This document shows positions 1 to 9,520 of a stretch of DNA of 57,083 nt, piece after piece. The first letter of the stretch is position 1. Each line of letters starts with the position of its first letter. The DNA is from Acidovorax sp. (GTDB taxonomy: Bacteria; Pseudomonadota; Gammaproteobacteria; Burkholderiales; Burkholderiaceae_C). The notes beneath the pieces are model-generated. The model saw nothing but the letters and a program-made list of their open reading frames with translations, was not told the origin of the DNA and ran no database searches. The position numbers and the translations under genes are program-made. The stretch lies in contig NZ_JAPUDY010000077.1 of the NCBI RefSeq assembly GCF_027492855.1, positions 1 through 57,083 on the forward strand, given 5' to 3'.

Positions 1-284
1 AGCCCGATGGTGCCGTGGCCACACATGCCCAGGTAGCCGCTGTTGTTGAAGAAGATCACACCCGCCGCGTTGGCCGGATCTTGCGGTGCGCAGAGCAGGG
101 CGCCCACCACCACGTCGCTGCCGCGTGGCTCCAGCACGGTGGCGGTGCGCCATTGGTCATGCTTGGCAGCCAGCAGCGCGCGGCGCTCGGCCATGTTGCC
201 TGCACCCAGGTCGGGAAAGCCGCCGACGACAAGCCGCGTGGGCTCTCCGCCGGTGTGGGAGTCGATGATCTGGATGCGTTTCAT
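1..284 (-). CDS. 4-hydroxyproline 2-epimerase (proline racemase family), 3' part outside window
   Basis: The first 94 residues are present; the rest lies beyond position 1. The start [17 protein letters not shown] is the characteristic opening of proline racemase/hydroxyproline epimerases, and MCGHGTIG carries the first catalytic cysteine (residue 88). This family interconverts trans-4-hydroxy-L-proline and cis-4-hydroxy-D-proline, the first step of bacterial hydroxyproline breakdown. It lies 46 bp downstream of a substrate-binding protein gene and follows a DapA-fold gene on the same strand. That context favours hydroxyproline epimerase over proline racemase. The second catalytic cysteine and the residues that separate the two activities are outside the window. 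Confidence 0.85.
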   Translation of the reverse strand, partial: MKRIQIIDSHTGGEPTRLVVGGFPDLGAGNMAERRALLAAKHDQWRTATVLEPRGSDVVVGALLCAPQDPANAAGVIFFNNSGYLGMCGHGTIG

Positions 285-330
285 GAGCCGGTTCTTCAAA
301 AAGGGTCTGCGACTGCGCAGGCCGTGAGGG

Positions 331-1458
331 TCAGTAGCTGGCCAGAGGCACGGGCGCCGCGTTGCGGAAGGTGCTGACCGTGATGGGCGCTTGCTTGAGG
401 TTGCCCTTGGCATCGTAGGCGTAGGTGCCTGCAACGCCCTTGTAGCTGTTGGCGTAGATGTATTCGCCGACCTTCTTGGGGTCGATCGAATCAGCCTTGG
501 CCATGGCGTCTCCGATCAGCATGGTCTGGTCGTAGTACGAGGCGGCGTAGGCATCGGCATCGCGCTTGAAGCGCTCTTTGTATTTGGCCTTGAACGCGCT
601 GCCGCCCTCGACCTTGTCGAGCATGGTGCCGCCCTGTGCGCAGAACACGACGTCGTTCACGGCCTCGCCGCCGAGCTTGCCCACTTCGGGGCTGCACAGC
701 GTGTCGCCGCCGAGCAGCTTGCCCTTCAGGCCGAGCTGCTTCATCTGGCGGGCCATGGGCGCTGCCTGCGGGGCGTAGCCGCCAAAGAAGATGGCTTCTG
801 GCTGCTTGGACTTGAGGTTGGTCAAGATCGCCAGGAAGTCGGTGGATTTGTCGGTGGTGAACTCCTGCCCGACGATGTTCAGGCCCAGCTTCTTGGCTTC
901 CTTGGAGAACTCTTCCGCCACGCCCTGGCCGAACGCGGTGCGGTCGTCGATGACGGCGACGTTTTTCACCTTCATCACGTTGGCGGCATAGGTGGCCATG
1001 TTCGAGCCAATCTGCGTGTCGCTGGCGATGATGCGAAACAGGTTCTTGTGGCCGTTGTCGGTCACCTTGGGGTTGGTGCCCACGGTGGAGACCATGGTGC
1101 CGCCTTGGCTGTAAATGCGCGAGGCCGGAATGGCCACACCCGAGCAGTAGGGGCCCATGACGTACTTCACGCCGTCGTCCACGAATTTCTGGGCCAGGCT
1201 GACGCCGGAGCGTGCGTCGCACTGGTCGTCTTCGGAGGCGAGCTTGAACTCCAGAGTTTTGCCGCCGACCTTGATCTTCTTGGCGTTGAGTTCTTCAACT
1301 GCCATGCGCACGCCGTTCTCGTTGTCCTTGCCCGCGAAGGCGTTGGGGCCGGACAGCGGGCCGCTGTGGCCGATGGTGACAACCTGGTTTTGCGCTTGGG
1401 CAGAACCCGCGAAGGCGATGGCGACGAGAACCGCAGCACTGGAGAGGGAAAACTTCAT
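331..1458 (-). CDS. Branched-chain amino acid-type ABC transporter substrate-binding protein
   Basis: A 375-residue periplasmic binding protein of the LivJ/LivK (type I fold) family. Residues 1-22 form a signal peptide ending GSAQA, followed by the family opening [15 protein letters not shown]. Family length is about 370-390 residues. I placed the start at ATG 1458, preceded by AAAGGAGTCACC; an in-frame ATG at 1500 would add a poor leader before the signal peptide. The neighbours are a hydroxyproline epimerase and a DapA-fold deaminase gene on the same strand, so the likely ligand is hydroxyproline or a related imino acid. No permease or ATPase gene is visible here; they may lie beyond position 1. 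Confidence 0.88.
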   Translation of the reverse strand: MKFSLSSAAVLVAIAFAGSAQAQNQVVTIGHSGPLSGPNAFAGKDNENGVRMAVEELNAKKIKVGGKTLEFKLASEDDQCDARSGVSLAQKFVDDGVKYVMGPYCSGVAIPASRIYSQGGTMVSTVGTNPKVTDNGHKNLFRIIASDTQIGSNMATYAANVMKVKNVAVIDDRTAFGQGVAEEFSKEAKKLGLNIVGQEFTTDKSTDFLAILTNLKSKQPEAIFFGGYAPQAAPMARQMKQLGLKGKLLGGDTLCSPEVGKLGGEAVNDVVFCAQGGTMLDKVEGGSAFKAKYKERFKRDADAYAASYYDQTMLIGDAMAKADSIDPKKVGEYIYANSYKGVAGTYAYDAKGNLKQAPITVSTFRNAAPVPLASY

Positions 1459-1534
1459 GGTGACTCCTTTCGTTGAAAGCGTGCAGGATAGCCAAAACAT
1501 TCAAAAAAAATGTCTTTTTAGGTTTTCATTAGAA

Positions 1535-1555
1535 AAGCTTCTAGTGCAGAAGCTT
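1535..1555 (-). terminator. Short hairpin downstream of the DapA-fold gene
   Basis: Arms AAGCTTC and GAAGCTT flank a 7-base loop in the 114-bp gap between the DapA-fold gene and the binding-protein gene. On the minus strand it is followed by only a short T run, so it could be a weak terminator or an attenuating or processing hairpin rather than a complete stop. Confidence 0.35.
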
Positions 1556-1572
1556 CGGTCTACCCACCTGCC

Positions 1573-2490
1573 TCAGGCAACAGACTGGTATTCCTTGGGC
1601 CGGGTCGCCAGCGCCTTGCCAACAACACGCTCCACGAAGGCGCGCTCTTCGCCCACCAGCGGCAGGCGGGGGCGGCGCATGTGTTCGGTGCCCACGCCCA
1701 CCAGGGCGTCGATGAGCTTGAGGTTTTGCACCAGCTTGTTTGATACGTCCAGGTGCAGCATGGGCGTCATCCATTGGTACAGCGGCAGTGCCTCGGCAAA
1801 TTTACCGGCCTTCATCAGGTCGTACAGCGCCACGGTCTCGCGCGGGAAGGCGCAGCCCACACCGGCCAGCAGGCCGTCGCAGCCTAAGGCCAGGCCTTCG
1901 TAGGCCAGGTCGTCCACGCCCAGGAAGAGCTGGTAGCGGTTGCCCACGGTGTTGCGCAGATCGGTGATGCGGCGGATGTCGCCCGTGCTTTCCTTGATGG
2001 CGGCGATCCACTGGCAGTCGGCCAACTCCAGCATGTGTTCGGGCTTCAGGTCCACACGGTAGGCCACGGGGTTGTTGTAGACCATGAGGGGACGTTGGGC
2101 CGCGTCTGCCATGGCGCGCACATTGGCCATGGCCTCGCGCGCATCGGCCACGTAGATCACCGAGGGCATGACCATGTAGCCCGTCACGCCGAGTTTGTTG
2201 GCGCCGTCGATGTAGCGCAGGGCTTCGCGGGTGCTGGTCTCCGACACGTTGGCCAGCACGGGTACGCGGCCGTCGGCGGCTTCTAGCGCGATCTGCGCAA
2301 CCTGCAGTTTTTCTTCCAGGCTGAGCGTGCTGGCCTCGCCCAGCGAGCCGCAGGTGACCAGGCCGTGGATGCCGTTGCGAATCTGGAAGTCGATGTGGCG
2401 GGCGGTGCCCTCGGCGTCGATGGATTCGTCGGCGTGGAACTTGGTGGTGATGGCGGGAAAGATGCCTTGCCAGCGGGGTTGAGGGTTCAC
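1573..2490 (-). CDS. DapA-family lyase/deaminase, probable 1-pyrroline-4-hydroxy-2-carboxylate deaminase
   Basis: A 305-residue protein of the dihydrodipicolinate synthase/N-acetylneuraminate lyase superfamily, a class I aldolase TIM barrel. The Schiff-base lysine is K166 in AAIKESTGD and the catalytic tyrosine is Y138 in MVYNNPVAY. Residues 46-56 (TCGSLGEASTL) form the family phosphate/carboxylate loop, with GSLGE where lysine-biosynthesis DapA usually has GTTGE. Beside a hydroxyproline epimerase, this family member usually deaminates the cyclic imine formed from cis-4-hydroxy-D-proline to give 2-oxoglutarate semialdehyde. The start is GTG with an AGGAG five bases upstream. Lysine-biosynthetic DapA is a less likely alternative. 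Confidence 0.8.
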   Translation of the reverse strand: MNPQPRWQGIFPAITTKFHADESIDAEGTARHIDFQIRNGIHGLVTCGSLGEASTLSLEEKLQVAQIALEAADGRVPVLANVSETSTREALRYIDGANKLGVTGYMVMPSVIYVADAREAMANVRAMADAAQRPLMVYNNPVAYRVDLKPEHMLELADCQWIAAIKESTGDIRRITDLRNTVGNRYQLFLGVDDLAYEGLALGCDGLLAGVGCAFPRETVALYDLMKAGKFAEALPLYQWMTPMLHLDVSNKLVQNLKLIDALVGVGTEHMRRPRLPLVGEERAFVERVVGKALATRPKEYQSVA

Positions 2491-2538
2491 GGAGGCTCCT
2501 GGAGGGTGGAAATGGGTCGCGTCGATCGGTTGGATTTA

Positions 2539-2550
2539 TTAATATATTAA
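2539..2550. promoter_or_regulatory. AT-rich 12-bp palindrome, candidate operator
   Basis: TTAATATATTAA is a perfect inverted repeat about 50 bp upstream of the GTG start of the DapA-fold gene, inside the only strongly AT-rich patch of this gap. It could be a regulator binding site or simply the promoter core; no regulator gene for it is visible in the window. Confidence 0.35.
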
Positions 2551-2722
2551 CAAGATATTTAAATTGCACAAGCAGGGAAAACTCCAGGGCTGGGGGGTAG
2601 AACTACAGGGCGCCGGGAGGGGATGGCGGATGCAAGAAGGGGCCGCGAGCGCCAAGCCATTGCTCTGCCTGCTGCACAAGGATGTTGTCAGGCCCCGGCC
2701 ACGGTGGCGAAGCAGGCAAACC

Positions 2723-2728
2723 TATAAT
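2723..2728 (+). promoter_or_regulatory. Perfect -10 hexamer upstream of alaS
   Basis: TATAAT lies 82 bp before the alaS start codon. A TTGTCA at 2685-2690 is too far away (32 bp spacing) to be its -35 element, so this would be a promoter with a weak -35. Confidence 0.4.
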
Positions 2729-2810
2729 GAAAGGTTGGTCCCGATAGGCGGCCTGCGGGCATGTATCTGCCTGCCGGCCGACCTGCTGTGTGCAACCACT
2801 CCTACACACC

Positions 2811-5438
2811 ATGAGCACTCCCACTTTTTCTGTCGCTGACATCCGCAAGTCTTTCCTGGACTTTTTCGCCTCCAAGGGCCACACCATCGTGCCTTCGAGC
2901 TCGCTGGTGCCGGGCAACGACCCCACGCTGATGTTCACCAACTCCGGCATGGTGCAGTTCAAGGACGTGTTCCTGGGCTCGGACAAACGTCCCTACAACC
3001 GGGCGGTGTCGGTGCAGGCCTGCCTGCGCGCGGGCGGCAAGCACAATGACTTGGAAAACGTGGGCTACACCGCGCGCCACCACACCTTTTTCGAGATGCT
3101 GGGCAACTGGAGCTTTGGCGACTATTTCAAGCGCGAATCGCTCCACTGGGCGTGGGAGCTGCTCACCACCGTGTACAAGCTGCCGCCAGAGCGCCTGCTG
3201 GCCACCGTCTATGAAGAAGACGACGAGGCCTACGACATCTGGACCAAGGAAATCGGCCTGCCACCCGAGCGCGTGATCCGTATCGGCGACAACAAGGGCG
3301 GCCGCTACAAGTCCGACAACTTCTGGATGATGGCTGACACAGGCCCTTGCGGCCCCTGCAGCGAGATCTTTTATGACCACGGCGACCACATCCCTGGCGG
3401 CCCCCCCGGCAGCCCCGATGAAGACGGTGACCGTTTCATCGAGATCTGGAACAACGTGTTCATGCAGTTCGACATGGCCGAAGACGGCTCCGTCACGCCG
3501 CTGCCCGCGCCTTGCGTGGACACCGGCATGGGCCTGGAGCGCCTGGCCGCCATCCTGCAGCACGTGCACAGCAACTACGAGATCGACCTGTTCGACGCAC
3601 TGATTAAAGCGGCTTCGCGCGAGACCGGTGAGAAAGACCTGAACAACAAGAGCCTGCGCGTGATCGCAGACCACATCCGCGCCACTGCCTTCTTGGTGAG
3701 CGACGGCGTGATCCCCAGCAACGAAGGCCGTGGCTATGTGCAGCGCCGCATCGTGCGCCGCGCCATCCGCCATGGCTACAAGCTGGGCAAGAAGACGCCG
3801 TTCTTCCACAAGCTGGTGGCCGACCTGGTGCGTGTGATGGGCGACGCCTATCCCAAGCTGCGCGAGCAGGAGCAGCGCATCACCGACGTGCTCAAGACCG
3901 AGGAAGAGCGCTTCTTTGAAACGCTGGCCAACGGCATGGAGATTCTTGATGCCACCCTCGATGGCGGCGCCAAGGTGTTGCCTGGCGACGTGGCCTTCAA
4001 GCTGCACGACACCTACGGCTTTCCGCTCGATTTGACCAACGACGTGTGCCGCGAGCGTGACGTCGAGGTGGACGAGGCGGGCTTCAAGGTCGCCATGGAG
4101 AAGCAAAAGGCCCAGGCCCGCGCCGCAGGCAAGTTCAAGATGGACAAGGCGCTGGAATACACCGGCGCGGCCAACGAGTTCACTGGCTACGAGCACCTGG
4201 CAGAGACTGCAAAAATCATAGCAATCTATGTAGATGGAACAAGCGCTGTGGCCCTAAAAACAGGTCAAAACGGCGTGGTGGTGCTCGACAAGACCCCGTT
4301 CTACGCCGAAAGCGGCGGGCAGGTGGGTGACGAAGGCACCATCACCAGTGGCTCGGCACGTTTTGCGGTGGGCGATACGCTCAAGATCAAGGCGGAAGTG
4401 TTCGGCCACCACGGCACGCTCGAAGAGGGCACGCTCAACGTGGGCGACACGGTGCAGGCACAGGTCAACACGGCCGTGCGCGCAGCCACCATGCGCAACC
4501 ACTCGGTCACGCACATCATGCACAAGGCGCTGCGCGAAGTGCTGGGCAGCCATGTGCAGCAAAAGGGCAGCCTGGTCAACGCCGAGCGCACGCGCTTCGA
4601 CTTCACGCACAACGGTGCCGTGTCCGCTGAGGAAACCCGCGAGATCGAGCGCCGCGTCAATGAAGAGATCATGGCCAACACGCCCACGGGTGCGCGGGTG
4701 ATGGACATTGAATCAGCCCAGAAGACAGGCGCGGTGATGCTGTTTGGTGAAAAATACGGCGACACCGTGCGCGTGCTGGACATCGGCACCAGCCGTGAAC
4801 TGTGCGGCGGCACGCACGTGCAGCGCACGGGCGACATTGGCCTGTTCAAGGTGGTGGCCGAAGGTGGCGTGGCCGCAGGCGTGCGCCGCATCGAGGCCGT
4901 GACGGGCACCAACGCGCTGGCTTATTTACAGAACCTGGAAGAGACCGTGAACCAGGCTGCCAGCACCCTCAAGGCGCCGGTGGCAGAGCTCAACGGCCGC
5001 ATCAGCCAGGCGCTGGACAATGCCCGATCACTGGAAAAGGAGGTGGCGGCCTTGAAGGGCAAGCTCGCCTCCAGCCAGGGCGACGAACTGGTGGGCCAGG
5101 CCGTGGATGTGAAGGGCCTCAAGGTGCTGGCCGCCGCGCTGCCGGGCGCCGACGCCAAGACCCTGCGCGACACCATGGACAAGCTCAAGGACAAGCTCAA
5201 GACCGCTGCCATCGTGTTGGCCGCCGTGGATGGCGACAAGGTCCAGATCGCCGCTGGCGTGACGGCAGACAGCGTGGGCAAGCTCAAGGCGGGCGAGTTG
5301 GTGAACTTCGTGGCCCAGCAAGTGGGCGGCAAGGGTGGCGGCAAGCCCGACATGGCCATGGCGGGCGGCACTGATGCCGCCAAGCTGCCTGCGGCGTTGG
5401 CCTCGGTGACCGGCTGGGTGACGCAGCAACTGGGTTGA
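2811..5438 (+). CDS. alaS: Alanyl-tRNA synthetase
   Basis: An 875-residue class II synthetase that charges tRNA-Ala, in the cytoplasm; family length is about 875. The N-terminal catalytic domain opens with [15 protein letters not shown] and contains [14 protein letters not shown]. The editing domain zinc ligands are visible in [12 protein letters not shown] and CGGTH, and a DHHA1-type oligomerisation domain forms the C-terminus. The start is ATG at 2811 ([13 protein letters not shown]); an upstream in-frame GTG would add seven unconserved residues. Codons around 4208-4263 are rare, AT-rich types (ATA, GTA, GGA, ACA, CTA, AAA) unlike the rest of the gene, and the DNA there resembles the dispersed repeat. 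The protein itself looks intact and of normal length. Confidence 0.98.
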   Translation: MSTPTFSVADIRKSFLDFFASKGHTIVPSSSLVPGNDPTLMFTNSGMVQFKDVFLGSDKRPYNRAVSVQACLRAGGKHNDLENVGYTARHHTFFEMLGNWSFGDYFKRESLHWAWELLTTVYKLPPERLLATVYEEDDEAYDIWTKEIGLPPERVIRIGDNKGGRYKSDNFWMMADTGPCGPCSEIFYDHGDHIPGGPPGSPDEDGDRFIEIWNNVFMQFDMAEDGSVTPLPAPCVDTGMGLERLAAILQHVHSNYEIDLFDALIKAASRETGEKDLNNKSLRVIADHIRATAFLVSDGVIPSNEGRGYVQRRIVRRAIRHGYKLGKKTPFFHKLVADLVRVMGDAYPKLREQEQRITDVLKTEEERFFETLANGMEILDATLDGGAKVLPGDVAFKLHDTYGFPLDLTNDVCRERDVEVDEAGFKVAMEKQKAQARAAGKFKMDKALEYTGAANEFTGYEHLAETAKIIAIYVDGTSAVALKTGQNGVVVLDKTPFYAESGGQVGDEGTITSGSARFAVGDTLKIKAEVFGHHGTLEEGTLNVGDTVQAQVNTAVRAATMRNHSVTHIMHKALREVLGSHVQQKGSLVNAERTRFDFTHNGAVSAEETREIERRVNEEIMANTPTGARVMDIESAQKTGAVMLFGEKYGDTVRVLDIGTSRELCGGTHVQRTGDIGLFKVVAEGGVAAGVRRIEAVTGTNALAYLQNLEETVNQAASTLKAPVAELNGRISQALDNARSLEKEVAALKGKLASSQGDELVGQAVDVKGLKVLAAALPGADAKTLRDTMDKLKDKLKTAAIVLAAVDGDKVQIAAGVTADSVGKLKAGELVNFVAQQVGGKGGGKPDMAMAGGTDAAKLPAALASVTGWVTQQLG
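4208..4263 (+). repeat. Dispersed-repeat-like rare-codon patch inside alaS
   Basis: The DNA starts CAAAAATCATAGC, later has AAGCGCT, and ends GGCCCTAAAAAC, matching the frame of the copy at 43591-43642 over scattered blocks. It is read in frame without changing the expected protein length. The central palindrome is degraded, so this is the least certain member of the family. Confidence 0.45.
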
Positions 5439-5447
5439 TGCCCAGCA

Positions 5448-5475
5448 GGCCCGGCCGCTGTGCCGGGCCGTTTTT
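5448..5475 (+). terminator. Rho-independent terminator of alaS
   Basis: The stem GGCCCGG/CCGGGCC encloses an 8-base loop and is followed by GTTTTTG, starting 9 bases after the alaS stop codon. Confidence 0.88.
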
Positions 5476-5522
5476 GCCTGCCTGCCCGTCTGACTGACTG
5501 TCTGCCTGCGCCTGCAGGGCGC

Positions 5523-6605
5523 TTAGAACAGCTCGACGTCGTCGTTGGCGACCTTGGCCGTTAGATGGCCGTGGGCCACCAGGTCGTCGTAGAAGCAGAC
5601 CTGGTTGCGGCCATGTTCCTTGGCGTAATACAGAGCCTGGTCTGCCTGGCCCAGGATTTCCACGGGCGCGCCTTTGGAGGTGCTGACAAAGCCCAGGCTC
5701 ACGGTGACCCGGCCGACCTGCGGGAAATCGTATTCCTGCACCGCCAGCCGGAACCGGTTGAACACCTTATGGGCCGTGCTCAGCGTGGTGGAGCGCAGCA
5801 GCACCACGAACTCCTCGCCGCCAAAGCGGAAGACGCGGTCGTGGCTGCGAAACGAGTTGCGCAGGATGTTGGCCAGCAGGATCAGCACCTCGTCGCCATA
5901 CAGGTGCCCGAAGCGGTCGTTGACCTGTTTGAAATGGTCGATGTCCACCACGGCCAACCACTGCTGAACGGGTTCCTTATCGTTGGCCGCCAGGTCCTCG
6001 TCGGCGCCAAAGGACTCGCTGCCCGCGCCGGAGCGGTTGGCCATCACGCTCATCGCGTGGCGCGAGAACTGCTCGTCAAAGGTCTTGCGGTTGAACAGCC
6101 CGGTGAGCGCGTCGCGCTCGCTGTAGTCCAGCAGGCTCTGGTAGTTTTGGTACACCTGAAAAATGCCCATGAGCACGTCCAGCTTGTGGGCCGAAAACGG
6201 GCGCGATTGGGTGATCTCCAGGCAGGTGCTGACCTTTTCGTGCATCCACACCGGCAGCCACAGCACATACCGGCCCTTGCGGGGCGATGCCAGGGCGCTT
6301 TCGCCGTGGGCGTCCACGCAGACGCGCAACTCGGGGTAGTTGGCCAGCGGCTCGCGGCGGGGGTCTGCGGCGGCTTCTGAGTCGGTAGAGATCAGCTGGC
6401 CGTTGTCCACCCAGGTGCGCGGGCGCACATGGGGCACGCCCCCGTCGGTGAACAGCTCCAGCGCCCGGACCTCGACGATGCTGCTGAGCTTTTGCAGCGT
6501 GGACAGCACCGACACCTCCAGCCGCAAGTGATCCCGGTGGCCGGTCATCTCGACCAGGTTTTGCAAAATGGGCTTCATGGGGGCGGTTTGGGTGGGGCGT
6601 GACAT
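5523..6605 (-). CDS. Diguanylate cyclase (GGDEF domain)
   Basis: A 360-residue cytoplasmic protein predicted to make cyclic di-GMP from two GTP. Residues 1-150 form an unassigned, possibly GAF-like sensory region with no membrane segment. The GGDEF domain starts at about residue 160 (RDALTGLFNRKTF) and has an intact active site GGEEF at 262-266. The inhibitory RxxD site is R253-D256, five residues before GGEEF, so product inhibition is expected. An unusual acidic linker of about 25 residues (roughly 190-215) is inserted early in the domain. The start could instead be M10 (MKPILQN); neither has a clear ribosome site. The gene begins 16 bp after trmB and is probably the last gene of that run. 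Confidence 0.92.
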   Translation of the reverse strand: MSRPTQTAPMKPILQNLVEMTGHRDHLRLEVSVLSTLQKLSSIVEVRALELFTDGGVPHVRPRTWVDNGQLISTDSEAAADPRREPLANYPELRVCVDAHGESALASPRKGRYVLWLPVWMHEKVSTCLEITQSRPFSAHKLDVLMGIFQVYQNYQSLLDYSERDALTGLFNRKTFDEQFSRHAMSVMANRSGAGSESFGADEDLAANDKEPVQQWLAVVDIDHFKQVNDRFGHLYGDEVLILLANILRNSFRSHDRVFRFGGEEFVVLLRSTTLSTAHKVFNRFRLAVQEYDFPQVGRVTVSLGFVSTSKGAPVEILGQADQALYYAKEHGRNQVCFYDDLVAHGHLTAKVANDDVELF

Positions 6606-6621
6606 GGCGTCAGTCAGTCAA

Positions 6622-7389
6622 TCAATTACGGCGTATGAACACAACGTCCCACACCCCATGTCCGAGCCGCAGGCCGCGGTTCTCGAACTTGGTCAATGGG
6701 CGGTAGTCGGGTTGGGGGGCAAAGCCGGTGGCGGTGTTTGTGAGCAAGGGCTCGGCGCCCAGCACCTGCAGCATCTGCTCTGCATAGGGTTGCCAGTCGG
6801 TGGCGCAGTGCAGGTAGCCACCGGGCTTGAGGCGGGCGGCCAGCTTGGCCACCAGCGGGGGCTGGATCAGGCGGCGCTTGTTGTGTTTGGTCTTGTGCCA
6901 GGGGTCGGGGAAGAAGATGTGCACCCCGTCCAGGCTGTCCTCGGGCAGCATGTGGTCGATGACCTCGACCGCATCGTGCTGCAGGATGCGGATATTGGTC
7001 AGGCCCTGTTCGCCAATGCGCTTGAGCAGCGCGCCCACGCCGGGTTCGTGCACTTCGCAGCACAGGAAGTTGTCGCCGGGGCGCACGTTGGCGATGTGGG
7101 CCGTGGCCTCACCCATGCCAAAGCCGATTTCCAGCACCAGCGGGGCGCTTCGGCCAAAGGCTTCGGCAGCGTTCAGCGGGGCCGGGGCATAGGGCAGTAC
7201 AAAATGGGGGCCAAAATCTTCAAAGGCCTTGGCCTGGCCGGTGGTGGTGCGGCCTGCGCGGCGCACAAAACTCTTGATGGTTTTGGGATGGGTCACGCCA
7301 GCAGGCGCCATGCCCGGGGTGGATGGCGCGGACGCGGCGGCAGCGGGCGCTGCGCTGGAGGGGGCGGAAGCAAGGGTTGATTCAGTCAC
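6622..7389 (-). CDS. trmB: tRNA (guanine-N7-)-methyltransferase
   Basis: A 255-residue SAM-dependent enzyme that forms m7G46 in the tRNA variable loop. The SAM-binding motif [15 protein letters not shown] and the family signature [15 protein letters not shown] are both present. About 30 alanine/proline-rich residues precede the conserved start of the domain ([12 protein letters not shown]). I chose GTG at 7389 because it overlaps the gluQ stop codon as GTGA, a classic translational-coupling arrangement, and no ATG is available in that frame nearby. It lies between gluQ and a diguanylate cyclase gene in one apparent operon. Confidence 0.95.
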   Translation of the reverse strand: MTESTLASAPSSAAPAAAASAPSTPGMAPAGVTHPKTIKSFVRRAGRTTTGQAKAFEDFGPHFVLPYAPAPLNAAEAFGRSAPLVLEIGFGMGEATAHIANVRPGDNFLCCEVHEPGVGALLKRIGEQGLTNIRILQHDAVEVIDHMLPEDSLDGVHIFFPDPWHKTKHNKRRLIQPPLVAKLAARLKPGGYLHCATDWQPYAEQMLQVLGAEPLLTNTATGFAPQPDYRPLTKFENRGLRLGHGVWDVVFIRRN

Positions 7390-8384
7390 GGTGCGCCATT
7401 GTAGTTTCGTCGCCACGCTGTCACCCAGTGCGCCAGCACATCCGAGACACAACTGTTGCACGGAGATTTCAGTGCGGGCAAGCCCAGCACCTCGGCCGCT
7501 TGAGACAAGGCCTGTATCGGCTCGCCCAGGTCCAGTGCCTGGGCGCCGTTCTGCTTGGAGAGCTTTTCGCCGTTGGCACCGCACACCAGGGGGGTGTGCA
7601 GATAGCGCGGGGTGGGCACGCCCAGGGCGCGCTGCAGCAGGATCTGGCGTGGGGTGTTGTCGGCCAGGTCCTCGCCGCGCACCACGTCGGTGATGCCCTG
7701 GTCGGCATCGTCCACCACCACGGCGAGCTGGTAGGCCCAGAGCCCGTCGGCGCGGCGCAGCACGAAGTCGCCCACGGCTTCGGCCACGTTCTGCTGCTGC
7801 GGGCCCAGACGTCGGTCCTGCCACTGTAGCGTAGGCGAGATGTTTGCTATTAAAAAAGGAGCTGCCAGCGCTTGTTTATTAAGCGCTAGAGGCTGTTTTT
7901 GCTGATATCCCGTGGCATTGAAACGCCACGAGCGCCCGGTGCGGCCCCGCAGCCCGTGGCGGCAGGTGCCGGGGTAGGGCAGGGCCGCATGCCGCTCGCG
8001 GGCATGGCCGAGCGCGGCCTGGGCATCTTCGATGTCTTTGCGGGAGCAGGCGCAGGGGTAGGCATCGCCCTGTGCCACCAACTGGTCCAGAGCCCACTGG
8101 TAGAGCGCGTTGCGCGCTGACTGCCACTCTGGCGGCGCATCGGGCACCAGGCCGCAGGTGGCCAATTGCTGCAGGATGAACTGGTCGGCACCGGGCACGC
8201 AGCGCAGGGTGTCCACGTCCTCGATACGCACCAGCCACCGACCCCCGTGGGCCCGCGCGTCCAGCCAACTGGCCAACGCAGCCACCAGCGAGCCCGCATG
8301 CAGCGGGCCGGTGGGCGAGGGCGCAAAGCGGCCGATGTAAGGCCGTGTTTCGCGCTCCACCAGCCCTCCCGCGTCTGGTGTCAT
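7386..8384 (-). CDS. gluQ: Glutamyl-Q tRNA(Asp) synthetase
   Basis: A 332-residue truncated GluRS paralogue that glutamylates queuosine in tRNA-Asp. It has the class I catalytic core [16 protein letters not shown], the zinc cluster CAC...YPGTC, and a KMSKS-type loop KLSKQNG, but no anticodon-binding domain, as expected. It starts with ATG overlapping the upstream gene's stop (ATGA) and overlaps trmB by GTGA. It is about 25 residues longer than I expect: the stretch from GYQQKQ to NISPT, between WRFNA and LQWQDRRLG, is encoded by a dispersed palindromic repeat. The reading frame is kept and the residues on both sides are conserved in style, so the enzyme is probably functional. Confidence 0.95.
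   Translation of the reverse strand: MTPDAGGLVERETRPYIGRFAPSPTGPLHAGSLVAALASWLDARAHGGRWLVRIEDVDTLRCVPGADQFILQQLATCGLVPDAPPEWQSARNALYQWALDQLVAQGDAYPCACSRKDIEDAQAALGHARERHAALPYPGTCRHGLRGRTGRSWRFNATGYQQKQPLALNKQALAAPFLIANISPTLQWQDRRLGPQQQNVAEAVGDFVLRRADGLWAYQLAVVVDDADQGITDVVRGEDLADNTPRQILLQRALGVPTPRYLHTPLVCGANGEKLSKQNGAQALDLGEPIQALSQAAEVLGLPALKSPCNSCVSDVLAHWVTAWRRNYNGAP
7842..7907 (+). repeat. Dispersed palindromic repeat inserted in frame in gluQ
   Basis: The core is GCCAGCGCTT-GTTTATT-AAGCGCTAGAGGC with AT-rich flanks (TTGCTATTAAAAAA and TGTTTTTGC). The AGCGCTT/AAGCGCT arms pair perfectly. It lies wholly within gluQ and is translated on the minus strand as an extra peptide rich in Gln, Ala and Leu. 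Confidence 0.85.
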
Positions 8385-9520
8385 GCCACGGCGAGCGCCA
8401 GCTCCAGGCCCGAGACGAAGGCGTCTTCCACGCGGTGCCCCAGGCACCAGTCGCCACAGGCGCCCAGGCCCATGCGGGCGTCCCACAGGTGGCTTTTGCC
8501 CAGTGGGTGGGTGGTCTGGGCGTAGCGCCAGCGGCGGGTGTCGGCGTGGGCGGGCGTGGCGCGGATGCCGGTGACCTCGGCAAAGGCCTTGAGCAGCTTG
8601 GCCTGTACGCGGGCTTCGTCGTCTTCGAGGTGTTCGGCCGACCAGGCGGGGCTGGCCTGCACCGTCCAGCGCTCGACCACGTTGCGGCCGGGCTTGGACG
8701 ACTCGCGCGCCAGCCAGGCGATGCGGTGGTGGGTGCTGCGCGCTGCATTCCATTGCGGGCCCAGTGTGGTCAGGCCGGGGCGCACGGCCTGAGGGTAGGC
8801 CAGCATCAGGGTCCAGCAGGGCGCGATGGCCACGGTGGAGAGGGCGTCGGACAGCGGGGTGTCCACCGCAGAGCTGGCCAGCAGCGCCTGCGCGGGCACG
8901 GCGGGCTGCGCCAGCAGCACGGCATCGAAGCCTGCATACACATGCTGGCTGCCGCCGGGCCCTTCGGTGCGCAATTGCCAGCCGGGGGTGTTCAGTGCGT
9001 CGGGTTCGATGCGTGTGACGCGGGTGTCGGTGATGAGCTGGCCGGCCTGGCGCAGCGGCTCGGCCCAGGTGCCCACCAGGGACTGCATGCCGGGGCTGGC
9101 CACCCAGTGCGCTTCGCGGTGGGGCAAACCGGCGGCGGCCACGCGGCCTGCAGCGTCGAGCACCTGCACGGAGTTGGCGCTCCAGCGCTTGCAGATGCCG
9201 GGCACGGTGTCGATGGCGCGGGCAAAACGCGGGTCGCGCACGGTGAAATACTGGGCTCCGGCATCAAAGTTGCCGAAAGGGGTGTCGATGGTGGCGGTGC
9301 GCCCGCCCGCTTGGCTGGACTTCTCGAACACCGTCACCCGGTGCCCGGCCTGCACCAGGGTGCGTGCGCAGGCGATGCCCGCCATGCCCGCGCCGATGAT
9401 GGCGAAATGGCGCTGGGGCTTGCCGGAATAGGTGGTGGGCGCGGGGGCCGCGAGGGGGGCGGGTGCCGGGGCGTTGGTGCGTCGAAGCCGTTTGGCGGGG
9501 AGGGGATCAGGTTTGCTCAT
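8381..9520 (-). CDS. FAD/NAD(P)-dependent amine oxidase-like oxidoreductase
   Basis: A 379-residue flavoprotein of the renalase/amine-oxidase-like group. The dinucleotide-binding motif [15 protein letters not shown] starts near residue 40, followed by [14 protein letters not shown], the FAD ribose/diphosphate region. The C-terminal flavin motif [20 protein letters not shown] near residues 350-370 is also typical. An alanine/proline-rich leader of about 35 residues precedes the domain; it does not look like a signal peptide. It is the first gene of a tightly overlapped run (its TGA overlaps the gluQ ATG). The substrate cannot be told from sequence. Confidence 0.85.
   Translation of the reverse strand: MSKPDPLPAKRLRRTNAPAPAPLAAPAPTTYSGKPQRHFAIIGAGMAGIACARTLVQAGHRVTVFEKSSQAGGRTATIDTPFGNFDAGAQYFTVRDPRFARAIDTVPGICKRWSANSVQVLDAAGRVAAAGLPHREAHWVASPGMQSLVGTWAEPLRQAGQLITDTRVTRIEPDALNTPGWQLRTEGPGGSQHVYAGFDAVLLAQPAVPAQALLASSAVDTPLSDALSTVAIAPCWTLMLAYPQAVRPGLTTLGPQWNAARSTHHRIAWLARESSKPGRNVVERWTVQASPAWSAEHLEDDEARVQAKLLKAFAEVTGIRATPAHADTRRWRYAQTTHPLGKSHLWDARMGLGACGDWCLGHRVEDAFVSGLELALAVA

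Larger units (their letters stand above)
2491..2810. promoter_or_regulatory. Divergent control region between hydroxyproline genes and alaS
   Basis: This 320-bp stretch holds no convincing gene. The part near the hydroxyproline genes (about 2530-2565) is strongly AT-rich, unlike the rest of the window, and contains the perfect palindrome TTAATATATTAA at 2539-2550, a plausible operator or promoter core for the minus-strand operon. On the alaS side a perfect -10 hexamer TATAAT lies at 2723-2728 with no good -35 at 17 bp. The remainder shows nothing I can name. Confidence 0.5.

Noticed and set aside
391-1476. A 361-codon plus-strand frame over the substrate-binding protein gene
   Set aside because: Antisense shadow; the minus strand has a signal peptide, ribosome site and family motifs.
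2685-2690. TTGTCA as -35 element for the alaS promoter
   Set aside because: The spacing to TATAAT at 2723 is 32 bp, far from the usual 16-18 bp.
2802-4196. A 464-codon open frame antisense to alaS
   Set aside because: The opposite strand encodes an unmistakable alanyl-tRNA synthetase; the antisense product shows no motif and no ribosome site.
5475-5518. CTGC/CTGA-rich stretch after the alaS terminator as a tandem repeat array
   Set aside because: Units are irregular and no period is kept for more than two or three copies.
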